A DNA stretch of 64,000 nt, from contig JAMFTG010000196.1 of the NCBI GenBank assembly GCA_023974075.1, positions 163,501 to 227,500 on the forward strand, read 5' to 3'. This stretch comes from Chaenocephalus aceratus. Taxonomy: Eukaryota > Chordata > Actinopteri > Perciformes > Channichthyidae. This document shows positions 34,629 to 45,233 of the stretch, piece after piece. Numbering within the stretch: position 1 is the stretch's first letter; the number at the start of each line of letters is the position of its first letter. A program made the position numbers and the translations under genes. The notes beneath the pieces were generated by a model. It ran no database searches, was not told the origin of the DNA, and was given only the letters and a program-made list of their open reading frames with translations.

Positions 34629-35187
34629 AGGGCCCATGTCATGCTTTCTGGTTATCACCCGTCCCCTTGTGTTGTGAAGGTTGTTCTGCATGTGAACGGT
34701 CTGCAGTCTCAAACCCTCAGAGTACAGCCTGTAGCGAGTACAACTCTAACACAGAGAAGACCTGTCTGCTGCCCCAGAACGCCTCGTTGGGGATTTCTCT
34801 TCTTCTTCCTGGGTACAGTGACGGGCCCGTACCCAAATGGACCAATCCGTGGAGCCGTTACGTCCGCCGATTTCTCCTCCCTGAGACGGCGGGACGCGGC
34901 GAGTCGGTGTGTGAGCACACACACAAACTCCCAGCCAGGCTGCGGGTGTGTGTATGTGTTCGGGCTGGGTTTCGCTGTGTCTCGCTGTCTCGCAGGCGGC
35001 CACTGGGCTCATAGGGAGGGGGAGGAGCTCCAACAAGCCGTTTAGGACAGAGAGTGAATACACAGACTTTACAGAGATGCTGTTTGAGAAACCAATGTGA
35101 GTTTGGAAAATTGAACAATTTAAATGTATTCTAGTAGACCTCAACAATGGAATTATGATCAGTGGAAATGGCTACGACACGGGAGCT
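34629..35187 (+). mobile_element. TTAA-type (Kolobok-like) MITE, 559 bp
   Basis: TTAA flanks at 34625-34628 and 35188-35191. The ends AGGGCCCATGTCATGC and GCTACGACACGGGAGCT are imperfect inverted repeats. Same family as the fragment at 5457-5568. Contains G/C-rich internal sequence with overlapping frames that show no domain. Confidence 0.75.
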
Positions 35188-35191
35188 TTAA

Positions 35192-35757
35192 GCTAAACCA
35201 ACCAGCTGCTGGATTTAGCTTCAAACGTAGAAAAGCCCTGAGACATGACAGTATACATAAGTCTTAATTTAAGTGAAGGGGTTTGAAAGAAAAGGTTAAG
35301 TTCATTAAATAAGACTCCAAGATGAGGGGATTCTGCCTTTTACTTCTTATTTCCCGTCCTCCTTCTAAACAAGGATATGACCGCACTGTGTTCCTTTGCT
35401 TTCTCTTTGACCTCTGGGCTAGAGGTCATGTTGTTGTGGCTCCATCATAATTACCCGTCTTGTTTGTTCTCGTATCAATACATGTGAATTATGTATGGTA
35501 ATGAAAGGCCACTGCCTGCTGTGCCAGAGACCTGTCAATGCTTCATGTCCTCCTTTGCTGAGGAAGTCATAAACAACAGAATGCACATTTGACTTTGCAT
35601 ACAGCGATGTGAAAAGGACGCTTTATGGAATGAGCGCGCTTGAAATCTTCTTAAAGTTATAAATCACAAAAAATGACACCTACATGTGTGTTGGAAGAGC
35701 CTTTGATGTAGATCAATATATTTAATTTAATAAATAATGCTGTAGTGCTTAGCATTA

Positions 35758-35759
<2 letters not shown>
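35192..35759. other. Unassigned intronic sequence
   Basis: Nothing recognised. Confidence 0.35.

Positions 35760-35760
<1 letters not shown>

Positions 35761-35798
<38 letters not shown>
35761..35798. repeat. (CA)n microsatellite
   Basis: About 18 CA units. Confidence 0.95.
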
Positions 35799-35801
<3 letters not shown>

Positions 35802-35929
35802 CCAACCTTCCTCATCCAGCACCAGTCACTTTTCTGCCATCTCCGCTGAACACTTTAACATATTATTAACATTTTAAACTGTATACCCCGGTTATCGGCC
35901 CTTTTTGTTTTGTTGTTGTTGTTGTTTGA

Positions 35930-36035
35930 TGGATGTCACACTGTAGGACCTCCAGAAACGATATTTCAATATTTCTGGAGGTACAACATGTAGAATTCTT
36001 CACAATAAAGCTGACTTTGACTTTGATTATAATGA
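35930..36035 (+). mobile_element. Retroelement 3' tail fragment
   Basis: CCAGAAACGATATTTCAATATTTCTGG hairpin, then CACAATAAAGCTGACTTTGACTTTGA, a tail style common in fish non-LTR elements. Class not assigned. Confidence 0.4.
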
Positions 36036-36114
36036 AACCTCGGTTTTCCCTTCTTTATATTCCTCTCACAACAGCTTACAAAACATGACCTGCTCCCATG
36101 TGCTATTCATAACT

Positions 36115-36156
36115 GGGAGGCGTGTGGCGCAGTGGGTTGTGCGTTGGTGTTGGGAT
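36115..36156 (+). mobile_element. tRNA-derived SINE head fragment
   Basis: GGGAGGCGTGTGGCGCAGTG then GGTTGTGCGTTGG matches a fish SINE head with a box A-like TGGCGCAGTGG. It breaks off before box B. Confidence 0.5.
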
Positions 36157-36790
36157 GTAATATGTAATAACTGAAAAGTAGTGTTGGTATGAATCGACAT
36201 TGCATAGATAATTACATCAGAGCTGGCAATAAATAAGGAAACATTTTAATATATTCTCCTTTCTGTGTTAACTGTTTGGCAAACACCATGTGGTTAGAAA
36301 CATACCACTGTACCCATTAAAACACCTTTAAATGATATTGTCGATGCTTTTTGCGCCACGTCTTAATGTCTTTTCCCAGATCACCTTAAGAACGGATGAG
36401 ACGAGATGTAATCCTGCACTCTTCTTGGCATTTCTTGGAAGCGGGCGAGACATTTTTGGGATATTATCATGCAACAAGTCCTCCCTCGGTGCAGAGATCG
36501 CTAAGTGGAGAGCATTGCAATTATAAACAGAGACGTGTTCGGGTCTCCAGGTGTAACCGTGCGCACAGAACTCATTATCTCAAGTGGAGAAGACGACTGA
36601 ATGGCTTCCTTCCAAGTTAAGAGTGCACATTTCCCTGATACATTTGGATCTTTCGTAACATCTATATCAATGACAAAGAACAGATATAAACACAAAGCAA
36701 ATAAAAAACAGTTAACAGTCTATTCATAAAATACAGTATATCCGAAAGATATATCGATGATGCGTCGCTGCAGAACATCGTGTGAGTCAA
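36157..36790. other. Unassigned intronic sequence
   Basis: May include the unseen left end of the piggyBac remnant. Confidence 0.3.
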
Positions 36791-36904
36791 AGGGCAAGTC
36801 CACACACACACGATGTGCAGAACTTCTTCCTGTGTGTAGCACAGCTGTACTTGTTGCAGTTGCTGCATGTAGTCTGTGTCTTGGAGTCCTTTGAGGGTCC
36901 ACAG

Positions 36905-37285
36905 ACCTCACAGCTGGCTGCGGGGGTCTTCCAGCAGCTGGCTGTGGGGGTCTTCTTGCGGCTGGCTGTGGGGGTCCTTCAGTGGCTGGCTCAGGGGGTC
37001 CTTCAGCAGCTGGCTGTGGGGGTCTTCTTGCGGCTGGCTGTGGGGGTCCTTCAGTGGCTGGCTCAGGGGGTCCTTCAGCAGCTGGCTGTGGGGGTCCTTC
37101 AGCAGCTGGCTGTGGGGGTCCTTCAGCAGCTGGCTGTGGTGGTCTTCTTGCGGCTGGCTGTGGGGGTCCTTCAGAAGCTGACTGTGGGGGTCTTCTTGCG
37201 GCTGGCTGAGGGGGTCCTTCAGCAGCTGGCTGAGGGGGTCCTTCAGCAGCTGGCTGTGGGGGTCCTTCAGCAGCTGGCTGTGGGT
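36905..37285. repeat. 24-bp coding minisatellite in piggyBac, ~16 copies
   Basis: Unit CAGCTGGCTGTGGGGGTCCT + TCAG, giving PQPAAEGP (or PQPAARRP) repeats on the minus strand. It sits where the catalytic domain should be. Confidence 0.9.
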
Positions 37286-37497
37286 CAAGTTCATCTTCCA
37301 ATTCGCTGTCAAATTGTGAGTTTACCTCCACATTATCCTCATATTCAGAAATGTCTTCCTGTCCCACTTCACCGTGTTCCTCTAATGCAGTGCTTCTCAA
37401 AGTGTGGTCCGCGGACCACTGGTGGTCCGTGATCGCCCCCTAGTGGTCCTCGAGTATATTGGTAACATTTCACATTTTAAATAAATAAATACATTTA

Positions 37498-38165
37498 CAT
37501 TTACTCCAAGTAGGGAATGAGTCCTTACCCCAAGTGAAGGAGTTCAAGTATCTCGGGGTCTTGTTCTCGAGTGAGGGAACAATGGAGCGTGAGATGGGCC
37601 GGAGAATCGGAGCAGCGGGAGCGGTACTGCAGTCGCTTTACCGCACCGTTGTGACGAAAAGGGAGCTGAGCCAGAAGGCAAAGCTCTCTGTCTACCGGGC
37701 CATTTTCGTTCCTACCCTCACCTCTGGTCATGAAGGATGGGTCATGACCGAAAGAACGAGATCGCGGATACAAGCGGCCGAGATGGGTTTCCTCCGCCGG
37801 GTGGCTGGTGTCTCCCTTAGAGATAAGGTGAGAAGTTCGGTCATCAGGGAGGGACTCGGAGTTGAGCCGCTCCTCCTTCGCGTCGAAAGAAGCCAGTTGA
37901 GGTGGTTCGGGCACCTAGTTAGGATGCCACCTGGGCGCCTCCCTAGGGAGGTGTTCCAGGCACGTCCAGCTGGGAAGAGACCAAGGGGTAGACCTAGGAC
38001 CAGGTGGAGGGATTATATCTCTTCGCTGGCCTGGGAGCGCCTTGGGATCCCCCAGTCAGAGCTGGTTGATGTCGCCAGGGAAAAGAAAGTTTGGGGCTCT
38101 CTGCTGGAACTGCTACCCCCGAGACCCGACCACGGATAAGCGGGAGAAGATGGATGGATGGATGG
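37498..38165 (+). mobile_element. LINE 3' end nested in the hAT
   Basis: 668 bp, 5'-truncated, with an ORF2 C-terminus and a (GGAT/ATGG)n tail. AATACATTTA is duplicated at 37488-37497 and 38166-38175, a LINE-type target duplication. Confidence 0.9.
37534..38139 (+). pseudogene. LINE reverse-transcriptase C-terminus, 201 codons open
   Basis: Contains EFKYLGVLFSSEGTMEREMG, RRIGAAGAVLQSLYRT, ERTRSRIQAAEMGFLRRVAG, VRSSVIREGLGVEPLL, SQLRWFGHLVRMPPGRLPRE and KRPRGRPRTRWRDYISSLAW, ending in LLPPRPDHG. This is the post-RT region of a widespread fish non-LTR element. The frame is uninterrupted over 200 codons, so this copy is young, but RT catalytic and endonuclease domains are missing. Clade not assigned. 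Confidence 0.9.
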
Positions 38166-38724
38166 AATACATTTAAGTTTTCCGCACTCTCGCAGGAATA
38201 TCTCCGCAATGGAGCGTGCTAAAGTTTCACTTTCGATTGCATGATATAGCCCAGCACAACACCTTCATCACACATGTTGCCACTTGTTTGTACCATTTTC
38301 AGGCGATTTGTAATCTGTTCTAGAAAAACGATGCGATTTTGGATATTTGTGGAGTTAGGTGGTCCGCGAGTGTTTTTTTATTGGTTAAGTGCCTTGGTAT
38401 GAAAAAGTTTGAGAAACACTGCCCTAATGCATCCCACTCACTCTCATCCATCATTAGCTCCAAGGCTCTGAGCAGAATATCTTTTGGCCATGTTGCTGGT
38501 AGATAATTGTAGTTCTGCACTACACTGTAATGTGAGGTTATGTCTCTGCTTAGTCCCTCCTCCGGCGTGCAGGTGCGAGGGGGGACAGTGCGAGAAAATG
38601 TGAAATGTTTATACATTTCTGGAAGATCTAAAATGTTTATAATGTTCTAGGATAGTTTTGTGTACACACTACACAGGGTTAAGATCAAGGGAAAACAGGT
38701 TCAAACAGCTTCTCTATGCATACA

Positions 38725-38841
<117 letters not shown>

Positions 38842-38901
38842 TGGTATCGTATCCACGTCAGATTGACCAGAACCTCTTATGAAGGACATAAATGCGGGTG
38901 G

Positions 38902-39951
38902 TAGGGGTGTACACGTACGGGTACCCGTACCGAAATTATTCGGTACGGGCCCTTCGGTTCGGTACACGTGTGTACCGAAGTGTACCGAACGAATATAACG
39001 TTAAACGTAAAAAATTGAGAACGTGAACAACTTCTTGGAAGTAATCTCAGGTGCTGCGTCGCAGCATTCAGAGTAATTTGCTCCCATTGTGTTCAACGCG
39101 TCATAGAGCGAGCAAGTCATTTCATTGGACGAGCTGGTCAGAGGGATGCGTTCAAATGTAGTCAGTAATTTGAGGAAATGGCGAATGCAGATAAAGTTGA
39201 GCTCGAAAATCCTCCAGCATCATTGAAGTCTCCGGTTTGGGAACATTTTGGTTTCGCAGTTACGTACAAGGATGACGGACAAAGACAGGTGGACCGAACC
39301 AAAGCTGTTTGTCGGCATTGTTCAACTAACATTGGTTACGCGGCTGGCAATACATCAAGCTTGCACACTCATTTGAAAAGGCATCACCCGAACGTGAATA
39401 TCACCGGTACCAAAAGACTGAAGTGCAAACTCCCGCTAGCATTTAAGCCTCCACCACTCGCAGAAACATCAGACCGAGCCAAAGCTATTACAAACGCCAA
39501 ATATCCTTATGTTGCCATGTTAGCAAAGCGCTACCTGGCTGTGTCTGCTACCTCTGTCCCTAGCGAGAGGGTTTTCTCCACAGCAGGAGACATTGCTAGT
39601 GCCAGCAGATCTGTCCTTTCAGCAAGCAATGTGGACAAGTTCATCTTTCTTTAAAAAAACATGAAAATACAATGACAAGCAAGTCCTGATGTCAAGCTTG
39701 CTCCAGGTACTAGTACAGTAAAGTTCAAATACAGATTATTTCAGTTCATCGAAATGCTGCACCTTAATGTTTATTTTATTATATTTTGTATTTATTTGAG
39801 TGAATATTCACAGTTTAATAATAATTAAAAAAAAATATGTTGTGTTTTGTGATAATTTTTTCTGCTGTACCGAAAATGTACCGAACCGAACCGTGACCTA
39901 AAAACCGAAGTACGTACCGAACCGAAATGTTTGTGAACCGTTACACCCCTA
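38902..39951 (+). mobile_element. hAT element, 1050 bp, with mini-transposase
   Basis: Perfect 8-bp duplication GCGGGTGG (38894-38901, 39952-39959). Ends TAGGGGTGTACACGTACGGG and TTGTGAACCGTTACACCCCTA are inverted repeats; several GGTACxG / CCGAAC motifs are mirrored subterminally. It contains one intact ORF. Confidence 0.95.
39178..39654 (+). CDS. Truncated hAT transposase: BED finger fused to hATC domain, 158 aa
   Basis: Starts MANADKVELENPPASLKSPV. Residues ~17-70 form a BED zinc finger (WEHFG, CRHC, then HTHLKRHH: C-x2-C...H-x4-H). Residues ~105-158 are the hAT C-terminal dimerisation region (YLAVSATSVPSERVFSTAGD, ASRSVLSASNVDKFIFL). The intervening DDE catalytic domain is deleted in frame, so it cannot transpose DNA by itself. 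Such proteins can bind terminal repeats and dimerise, acting as repressors in other systems; that role is inference. Frame fully open, stop at 39652-39654. No promoter was identified. Confidence 0.85.
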   Translation: MANADKVELENPPASLKSPVWEHFGFAVTYKDDGQRQVDRTKAVCRHCSTNIGYAAGNTSSLHTHLKRHHPNVNITGTKRLKCKLPLAFKPPPLAETSDRAKAITNAKYPYVAMLAKRYLAVSATSVPSERVFSTAGDIASASRSVLSASNVDKFIFL

Positions 39952-40079
39952 GCGGGTGGGCATTTGTTCATAAGTGGAAACAAATAAAAACAATTCCACA
40001 TGTCCTTCACAATAAATAAGCCCCGGCCATTGAGTTCCAGGTTGAACGGAAATATCCTTATATTTGTTTGTATTCATTG

Positions 40080-40106
40080 AGAAGAAGAAGAAGAAGAAGA
40101 AGAAGC
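40080..40106. repeat. (GAA)n microsatellite
   Basis: Nine AAG/GAA units. Confidence 0.9.
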
Positions 40107-40149
40107 GTTAAAGCGAGCTCCGCGCCGTAGTGGAAATGCGCCATAAGAT

Positions 40150-40370
40150 AAATCACACCTTGTAATTAGCTGGAGAACTCATTCAGAACTATATTCGACC
40201 AGAATCAGGAAATGCTGTGTTACAATATAAGCCGTAATAATTAGTTGGTGATTTTCTAATAAATATGTAAAAAAAGATGTGTTTCATCTGAGATACGACT
40301 CAAAGTAACATGTTTTGACTCAACAAGATCATTGTGTCTTATATCAGGTGTAGATTTGGAGTTGTTGTCG
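40150..40370. mobile_element. Dispersed repeat, copy 2
   Basis: Colinear with 30140-30340: AGCTGGAGAACTCATTC, ACCAGAATCAGGAAATGCTG, GTTTTGACTCAACAAGATCA. Confidence 0.5.
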
Positions 40371-40860
40371 TGTATCTAGTTGCCGTGCCGTGTTGTCAGG
40401 GACTGAGTTTGAACCTGGCATTGTGGATGAATGTCATGCAGTAAAGCAGCAGCTTGGAAGTGCACTCGAGAGCTGCTGGATTAATGCATGTGCACAACCA
40501 ATCCTCACACTGCGCGAGATCATCTGTTCAGGTTTGGAAATGTCACTCGCCTGCCAACAAACCTGTTGATGACACTGTAGTGATTATCCTCCGCTCCATA
40601 TGGAGGGGAACACATGGCAGGAGAAATTCATGTTTGTTAATGATGTTTTGAAAAGGAAGTGAAGCTCGCAGGTAGCTTGGCAGTCACTTAATACCGCGGT
40701 GAACCAGAGCTGCTGCGTTCACTCTGCGATGTGACACCGCCTTTTCTCTTTTGTTTAATTACGAATAGTTGTCAAAGTTTCTCCCCAGAATAAGTGAAGT
40801 CTGTTCCACTGTATTTGAATAGCAAGCATCTTTGTCGACTGTTACTTAAATAGGGACGAT
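40371..40860. other. Unassigned intronic sequence
   Basis: Nothing recognised. Confidence 0.35.
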
Positions 40861-41170
40861 GGGAAATATGATTTTTTTTTTTAAATCCAAAGCGATTTAC
40901 AATAAGTGCGTTCGACCAAGAAGACACAACCTTGAAGAAACCAGAATCATAAAGTACATCAGGCTTCATAGAGCTAAACATTTCAAGTGCTATTCAACTG
41001 GCTTTAGATAAGCCAGCCCTTTGTTAGTGTATAAGTGCTCTGTTAGCAGTTCTTTGTTAGTATGTCAAAACTGCTGAAGAAGTGGATATACAATACAGCT
41101 TTATTTATACCGCACTCCAAATCTAAGGAGAAGAGGCGGGTTTTAAGAAGCGATTTAAAAGCAGACAGAA
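40861..41170. mobile_element. Dispersed fish repeat
   Basis: CCAAAGCGATTTACAATAAG, GAATCATAAAGTACATCAGG and GGCTTTAGATAAGCCAGCCC are a familiar interspersed repeat from fish genomes. AGTTCTTTGTTAG-type short repeats occur inside. Class not assigned. Confidence 0.45.
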
Positions 41171-41533
41171 TATAACGACCTTTCAGTGGCGCCAGGTGCA
41201 AAGCTGAATTCGCTGATGCAGGAATAAATTTATATCGACAGCAAAGACACTAGTATTGATGTCTCTTGTGTCTCCGGGTGGACCGTGACTCCATATTGTC
41301 AATAATCGGATCGATGTGATTGTCCATGTGAAGACATTTTTAGTTTAAGCATAGATTTTTAAACCTGTATGGTCCAATTATTCTAGTCTATATAATGTTT
41401 CTCTCAGTAAAAATGTGTTTCTTGCGCACACTCACACATACGTTTATTTTGCCGTACAGATCTGATTTTGGCGAGTACTCGTTGCCTCGACATGTGATTG
41501 GATGCTCTGCGTAATAATGAGTGACCACTTTTT
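41171..41533. other. Unassigned intronic sequence
   Basis: Nothing recognised. Confidence 0.35.
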
Positions 41534-41541
41534 GCTTCAAC

Positions 41542-42064
41542 CAGTGTTTCCGCCAGACCAGGGCGGAGAGGGCGTCCACCCCGAGAGCGGAGGGGGGGGG
41601 TGTTGTTTTGAATTTTGAATTTAGACTTGAGCCGTCCGTCCCTTACAGATACTGTCTTTTTACGTTTGTGAGCCGGATCATTCGGCTCGGCTCTCTTAAA
41701 GCGACGGCTGTTTCGGCTCCCAAACGGCTCTTCATGTTACCACGGTTACCACGGAGCCTCAGAGCAGCTCACGCGCGTGCTCCGCTAAAACCCCCCCCGC
41801 TCATCGCGTCCAAATCGTGCAGGTTCTGTGTTGTCCGGTAGCAGGCACCTTCGATGTCGCGGAATCGATCTTCAAAATACTCCAAAAAGAACCCCACCAG
41901 ACTCCTTTGCCCCTCCAACAGAGGGACGTCCTTTTTCCTTTTCGTCATTTCAAGCGATAAAAACTCTCGATCTTCTCTCGAATTATTAATATTTTTGGAC
42001 GCCTTCGGCTCGCGTTCAGGGCGTCCCGAGCTGAATAAGGGCGTCAGATGACGGCAAGACGCTG
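41542..42064. mobile_element. Non-autonomous hAT, 523 bp
   Basis: Perfect 8-bp duplication GCTTCAAC (41534-41541, 42065-42072). Ends CAGTGTTTCCGCC and GGCAAGACGCTG are imperfect inverted repeats. Internal GAGCCG/CGGCTC motifs; a 100-codon minus frame has no recognised domain. Confidence 0.85.
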
Positions 42065-42265
42065 GCTTCAACCAATGTAGCTACCTCACTAGCTGCTAAC
42101 GAAAGTCAAGCTTAATTTAACATGTTGATGCTTCACCAGCAAGCTCCTTGTCCCAGTATGAAACCCACATATTGTCAGAAGACCTTGTTCGGCTGCATGT
42201 CTGTAACCTGTTCGGTATGATAGCATGGTGGAATGTCAGTCGCTAAATCAGTTATAACAACATAA

Positions 42266-42420
42266 TGCTTCATTCACACAGCACAGGAAAGGACTTTGCT
42301 AATGCCACACATTTCACCAATCACAGCAGAGCACAAGCCATTTCTTTCTTTTCCTGTGAACTTTAAATATAGAAAACTGATGAATCATTGCTAAAGATGA
42401 GTCAGTGTGTGAATGAAGCA
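42266..42420. mobile_element. Small TIR MITE, 155 bp
   Basis: TGCTTCATTCACACA at the left and TGTGTGAATGAAGCA at the right are perfect inverted repeats. Target duplication ambiguous (TA-like flanks). Confidence 0.65.
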
Positions 42421-42950
42421 TAGACTTAAATCACAAGGATGCATCTCAAGGCAACAAGTACACGCAAAACCCATCGAAGAGTGGGAAAAAGTGGGAAAGG
42501 TCAACACATTTGCAGCCGAGCAGGTTTAGTCATGCACTAAAAAGGTTGATGTGAACGTGGTCGACCCCAGGTTACTGCTTCACTCACATGAGCCAACCTG
42601 AGGCCAGTGTCTGTTGCTGGAAGGTCGTTCCCTCCCTTTATGTCAGAGATGTCTGGCTATATGAGGCATTATATTCATTCTGCATGACCTCCGCACTGCC
42701 TTTCATCATCTCTGTCTGGTTTCTCAGCTGCTCAGCGGCGTCTGCCCTATTTTCAGAGGCGGGAAGTCGTGGAGTACAAATACTTTGTTACTGTTAGGGA
42801 ATAATTCTTCCTTACTCCTAAGATATTTAACCTTTTCTGTGTGTTGACATTTACGACCAACCCTGAGTCTGTTATCTGTCTTAAGGTTCAGCTATTGTTG
42901 ATATTATCGGTCACAGAGGTTTGTATGACTGTGAGAACGCTGGCTTCTAA
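42421..42950. other. Unassigned intronic sequence
   Basis: Nothing recognised. Confidence 0.35.
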
Positions 42951-42958
42951 GCACCACA

Positions 42959-43435
42959 CAGGGGCTGTTCTAGACGGGGGCCAGGGGGGGCCAGTGCCCC
43001 CCTAACACTGTCCTCTGACCCCCCTGTGGCCCCCCTAACAATGAAAAGTGTTTTGTTTTTTTTAAATGTATATTTTCTGGTACTCGGTTTGCCAAAAACC
43101 GCAGGATTTTGTTGCTGTAATGTGAGATTGTGCAGACACCCTTATGTAAAGTAGAGATGTAACTGTTTATTGTCTTTATTTTTATATAAATATGGTGTGA
43201 GTGCAAACATTGCACTATAACTTAAGCTGAAGCTAACAGTAATAACTATAAGATCTATCTGAAATAAATAAGTATACTGAAAAAAATACCAATAACTGTA
43301 TTGCATTGTTTTCTTATGCGCAATTACTTCATACTGTCTCGTTCTCTTTTTCGTCCTGCATTTATTGTGCCCCCCTCAGAAAATAACTGGCCCCCCAGTG
43401 GCCCCCCCAGTCAAATTGGTCTAGAACCGCCACTG
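42959..43435. mobile_element. Non-autonomous hAT, 477 bp
   Basis: Perfect 8-bp duplication GCACCACA (42951-42958, 43436-43443). Ends CAGGGGCTGTTCTAGAC and GTCTAGAACCGCCACTG are inverted; GGCCCCCC motifs are mirrored near both ends. Confidence 0.92.
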
Positions 43436-43443
43436 GCACCACA

Positions 43444-44288
43444 GACAGTCTCCAGATGTTGGGACTATCTCCAGTGTTCCCAGAATGTTTACGTCAGCCC
43501 CCCAATATGTTGATTAACTCTCTGTAAGCTAGTTAAAAGGTCTATTGAGAGAGAGGCTGGTCAGAATTGACGTGGCAACCCACCCGGGCAGTCAGAACCT
43601 CTGGCTGCTGTGACTTGTGATATGAATTCTCCGGCTCAAATATATTAAACTTGTATAAACTACCAGTGTTTGACATCAAAGCTCCAACTCTCCTCGTGCC
43701 TCTCTGAATCCTGGCTGCAGAAGTTTCCCTTACAGTTACTGTACCCCTCCTGTTATCATCAGATTTACTTTACACCCTCTGGGGTCAGTTTAAAACTCAA
43801 GACAATGATCAAATGTTAACCAACTTGTATGTCGCTGGTGCTTTAGTTATCTTAGTTGACTAACTAAATAACCATTTAAATACAAAATTACCCCAACCAT
43901 CCCCCCCACAGACCCCTTTATACATCCAGAATTCCTATTATGTGACTATCGAAAAATATATAGATCACCATAAAATCTCACTGATTGAAATAAAATGTTA
44001 AAGTAAGATATTTTTGATGTTGTTTAAGGACCAATAACTAAAGCAGAGGGTCGTTTTTTTTACAATGATACATTTGTATGTAATAGTCACCTCAATATCA
44101 TCCTACACAATCAACACAAATATGTTTAAAATATTGACATTTTAATATGTTTTATACTAAAACAGCCTGGAACACCGGTGCAAAGTGCAAACAGGACATT
44201 TAAAAAGATCTTCACGTTCATTTTATGTTTACCCACTAGTCCTCACTAAATTAGGACAAGTCATGAAATACTAAGATAACAGATACAC
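43444..44288. other. Unassigned intronic sequence
   Basis: Nothing recognised. Confidence 0.35.
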
Positions 44289-44444
44289 AGGATAACAGGA
44301 GGGTTAAGTACATTTCAAAGCCCTCTTTACTTTTACTTGAGTAAAGTAGTTTAGTCAGTACTTCTACTTTTACCAGAGTATTTTTAAACACAAGTATCTG
44401 TACTTCTACTTGAGTAAAGGATGTGTGTAATTTTGCCATCTCTG
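44289..44444 (-). mobile_element. 5' fragment of the '37-bp array' hAT family, minus
   Basis: The reverse complement starts CAGAGATGGCAAAATTACAC, then the AAGTAGAAGTACAGATAC and GTACTGACTAAAC blocks. Truncated at the far side. Confidence 0.8.
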
Positions 44445-44927
44445 CCTATTTTAAATGCTTTGAACACCGACGAATGAAACGCTTTAATGGTGAAGTCATC
44501 TACAGTAGCAGTTGGTGGGATTGAAAGATCAGGGGCTATTTTGTACAGGAAGTGCCGTCAGAAGGTCAAACAGCACCTGAAATCTGCTCGCTTCACACCT
44601 TACTCACTTTGGATCGGCGTGTCCGACTCTTTTTGTAACCATAACCAAAAATCCAACATTCACACACATTTCATATAGTGGTTAATAGAAGAAATGAAAG
44701 GAGGCTGTCTATTTTCTTTCTAAACAAAACTATAACTGTCATTACTCTAGGGATAACATCTTATACCATGGCGAAGTGGTTAAGAAGGTATCAAAGTCAT
44801 ACATCATACACATCGATCACATTCACGCAAAAACAGGCAAAGACACATCAGAACAAGAAACAATAACTTTTGGAATGAGAAAATTGCACAGTTTAATTTA
44901 GACTAGAAGCAAATTAGTCCATTTGTA
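44445..44927. other. Unassigned intronic sequence
   Basis: Nothing recognised. Confidence 0.35.
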
Positions 44928-44978
44928 ACTCTGGCACAACAATTTCCTTTGGGATTAAAGAAGTCCTATCTTATCCCA
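44928..44978 (+). mobile_element. LINE 3' tail fragment
   Basis: AACAATTTCCTTTGGGATTA plus AAGAAGTCCTATCTTATCC, the usual ending of a fish LINE (normally ...TAAAGTATCTATC). Confidence 0.45.
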
Positions 44979-45233
44979 GTCACACTTACATTTCCATCCC
45001 TGTATTAGGGGATGCAGAAGCACAATTTTGCTAACAGGGTTTTTTTTTTTTTTATAATTAAGAACAAGTAGCATTGTACTTTATTTGGAATTTAATTAGA
45101 CAGCAATATTTACTTTGCTGTTCTGTCTGTAGGTCCCATAATGCTTTTGTGGTGTGTTGCCTTCCTGTAGTGTGTTATATAGGTTTTTGTGCATGTAAAT
45201 GGTCTGCAAAGGCTAAAATATGTGATAGGCTAA

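Larger units (their letters stand above)
37388..38421. mobile_element. hAT element inserted in the piggyBac ORF
   Basis: Ends CAGTGCTTCTCAAAGTGTGG and AAAGTTTGAGAAACACTG; 8-bp flanks CTCTAATG (37380-37387) and CCCTAATG (38422-38429) match 7/8. Removing it with one flank would restore one continuous minus-strand piggyBac frame. About 370 bp is hAT; the rest is a nested LINE. Confidence 0.85.
36791..38678 (-). mobile_element. Internally deleted piggyBac, minus strand
   Basis: Right end: TTAA (38679-38682) next to CCCTGTGTAGTGTGTAC reading minus, a piggyBac-type TTAA target and terminus. The minus-strand coding remnant has an acidic N-terminal part (SEYEDNVEVNSQFDSELEDE), then an 8-residue PQPAAEGP repeat, then after a frame change a Cys/His-rich C-terminus (TCSNCNKYSC, CTSC) as in piggyBac transposases. 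The DDE catalytic domain is absent. A hAT splits the N-terminal part. Left end not located. Confidence 0.65.

Noticed and set aside
34556..35147. Open frames of 130-150 codons on both strands
   Set aside because: They lie in the GC-rich interior of a TTAA-type MITE and show no domain.
36782..37432. 216-codon plus-strand frame
   Set aside because: Antisense of the 24-bp piggyBac repeat; same array in another frame.
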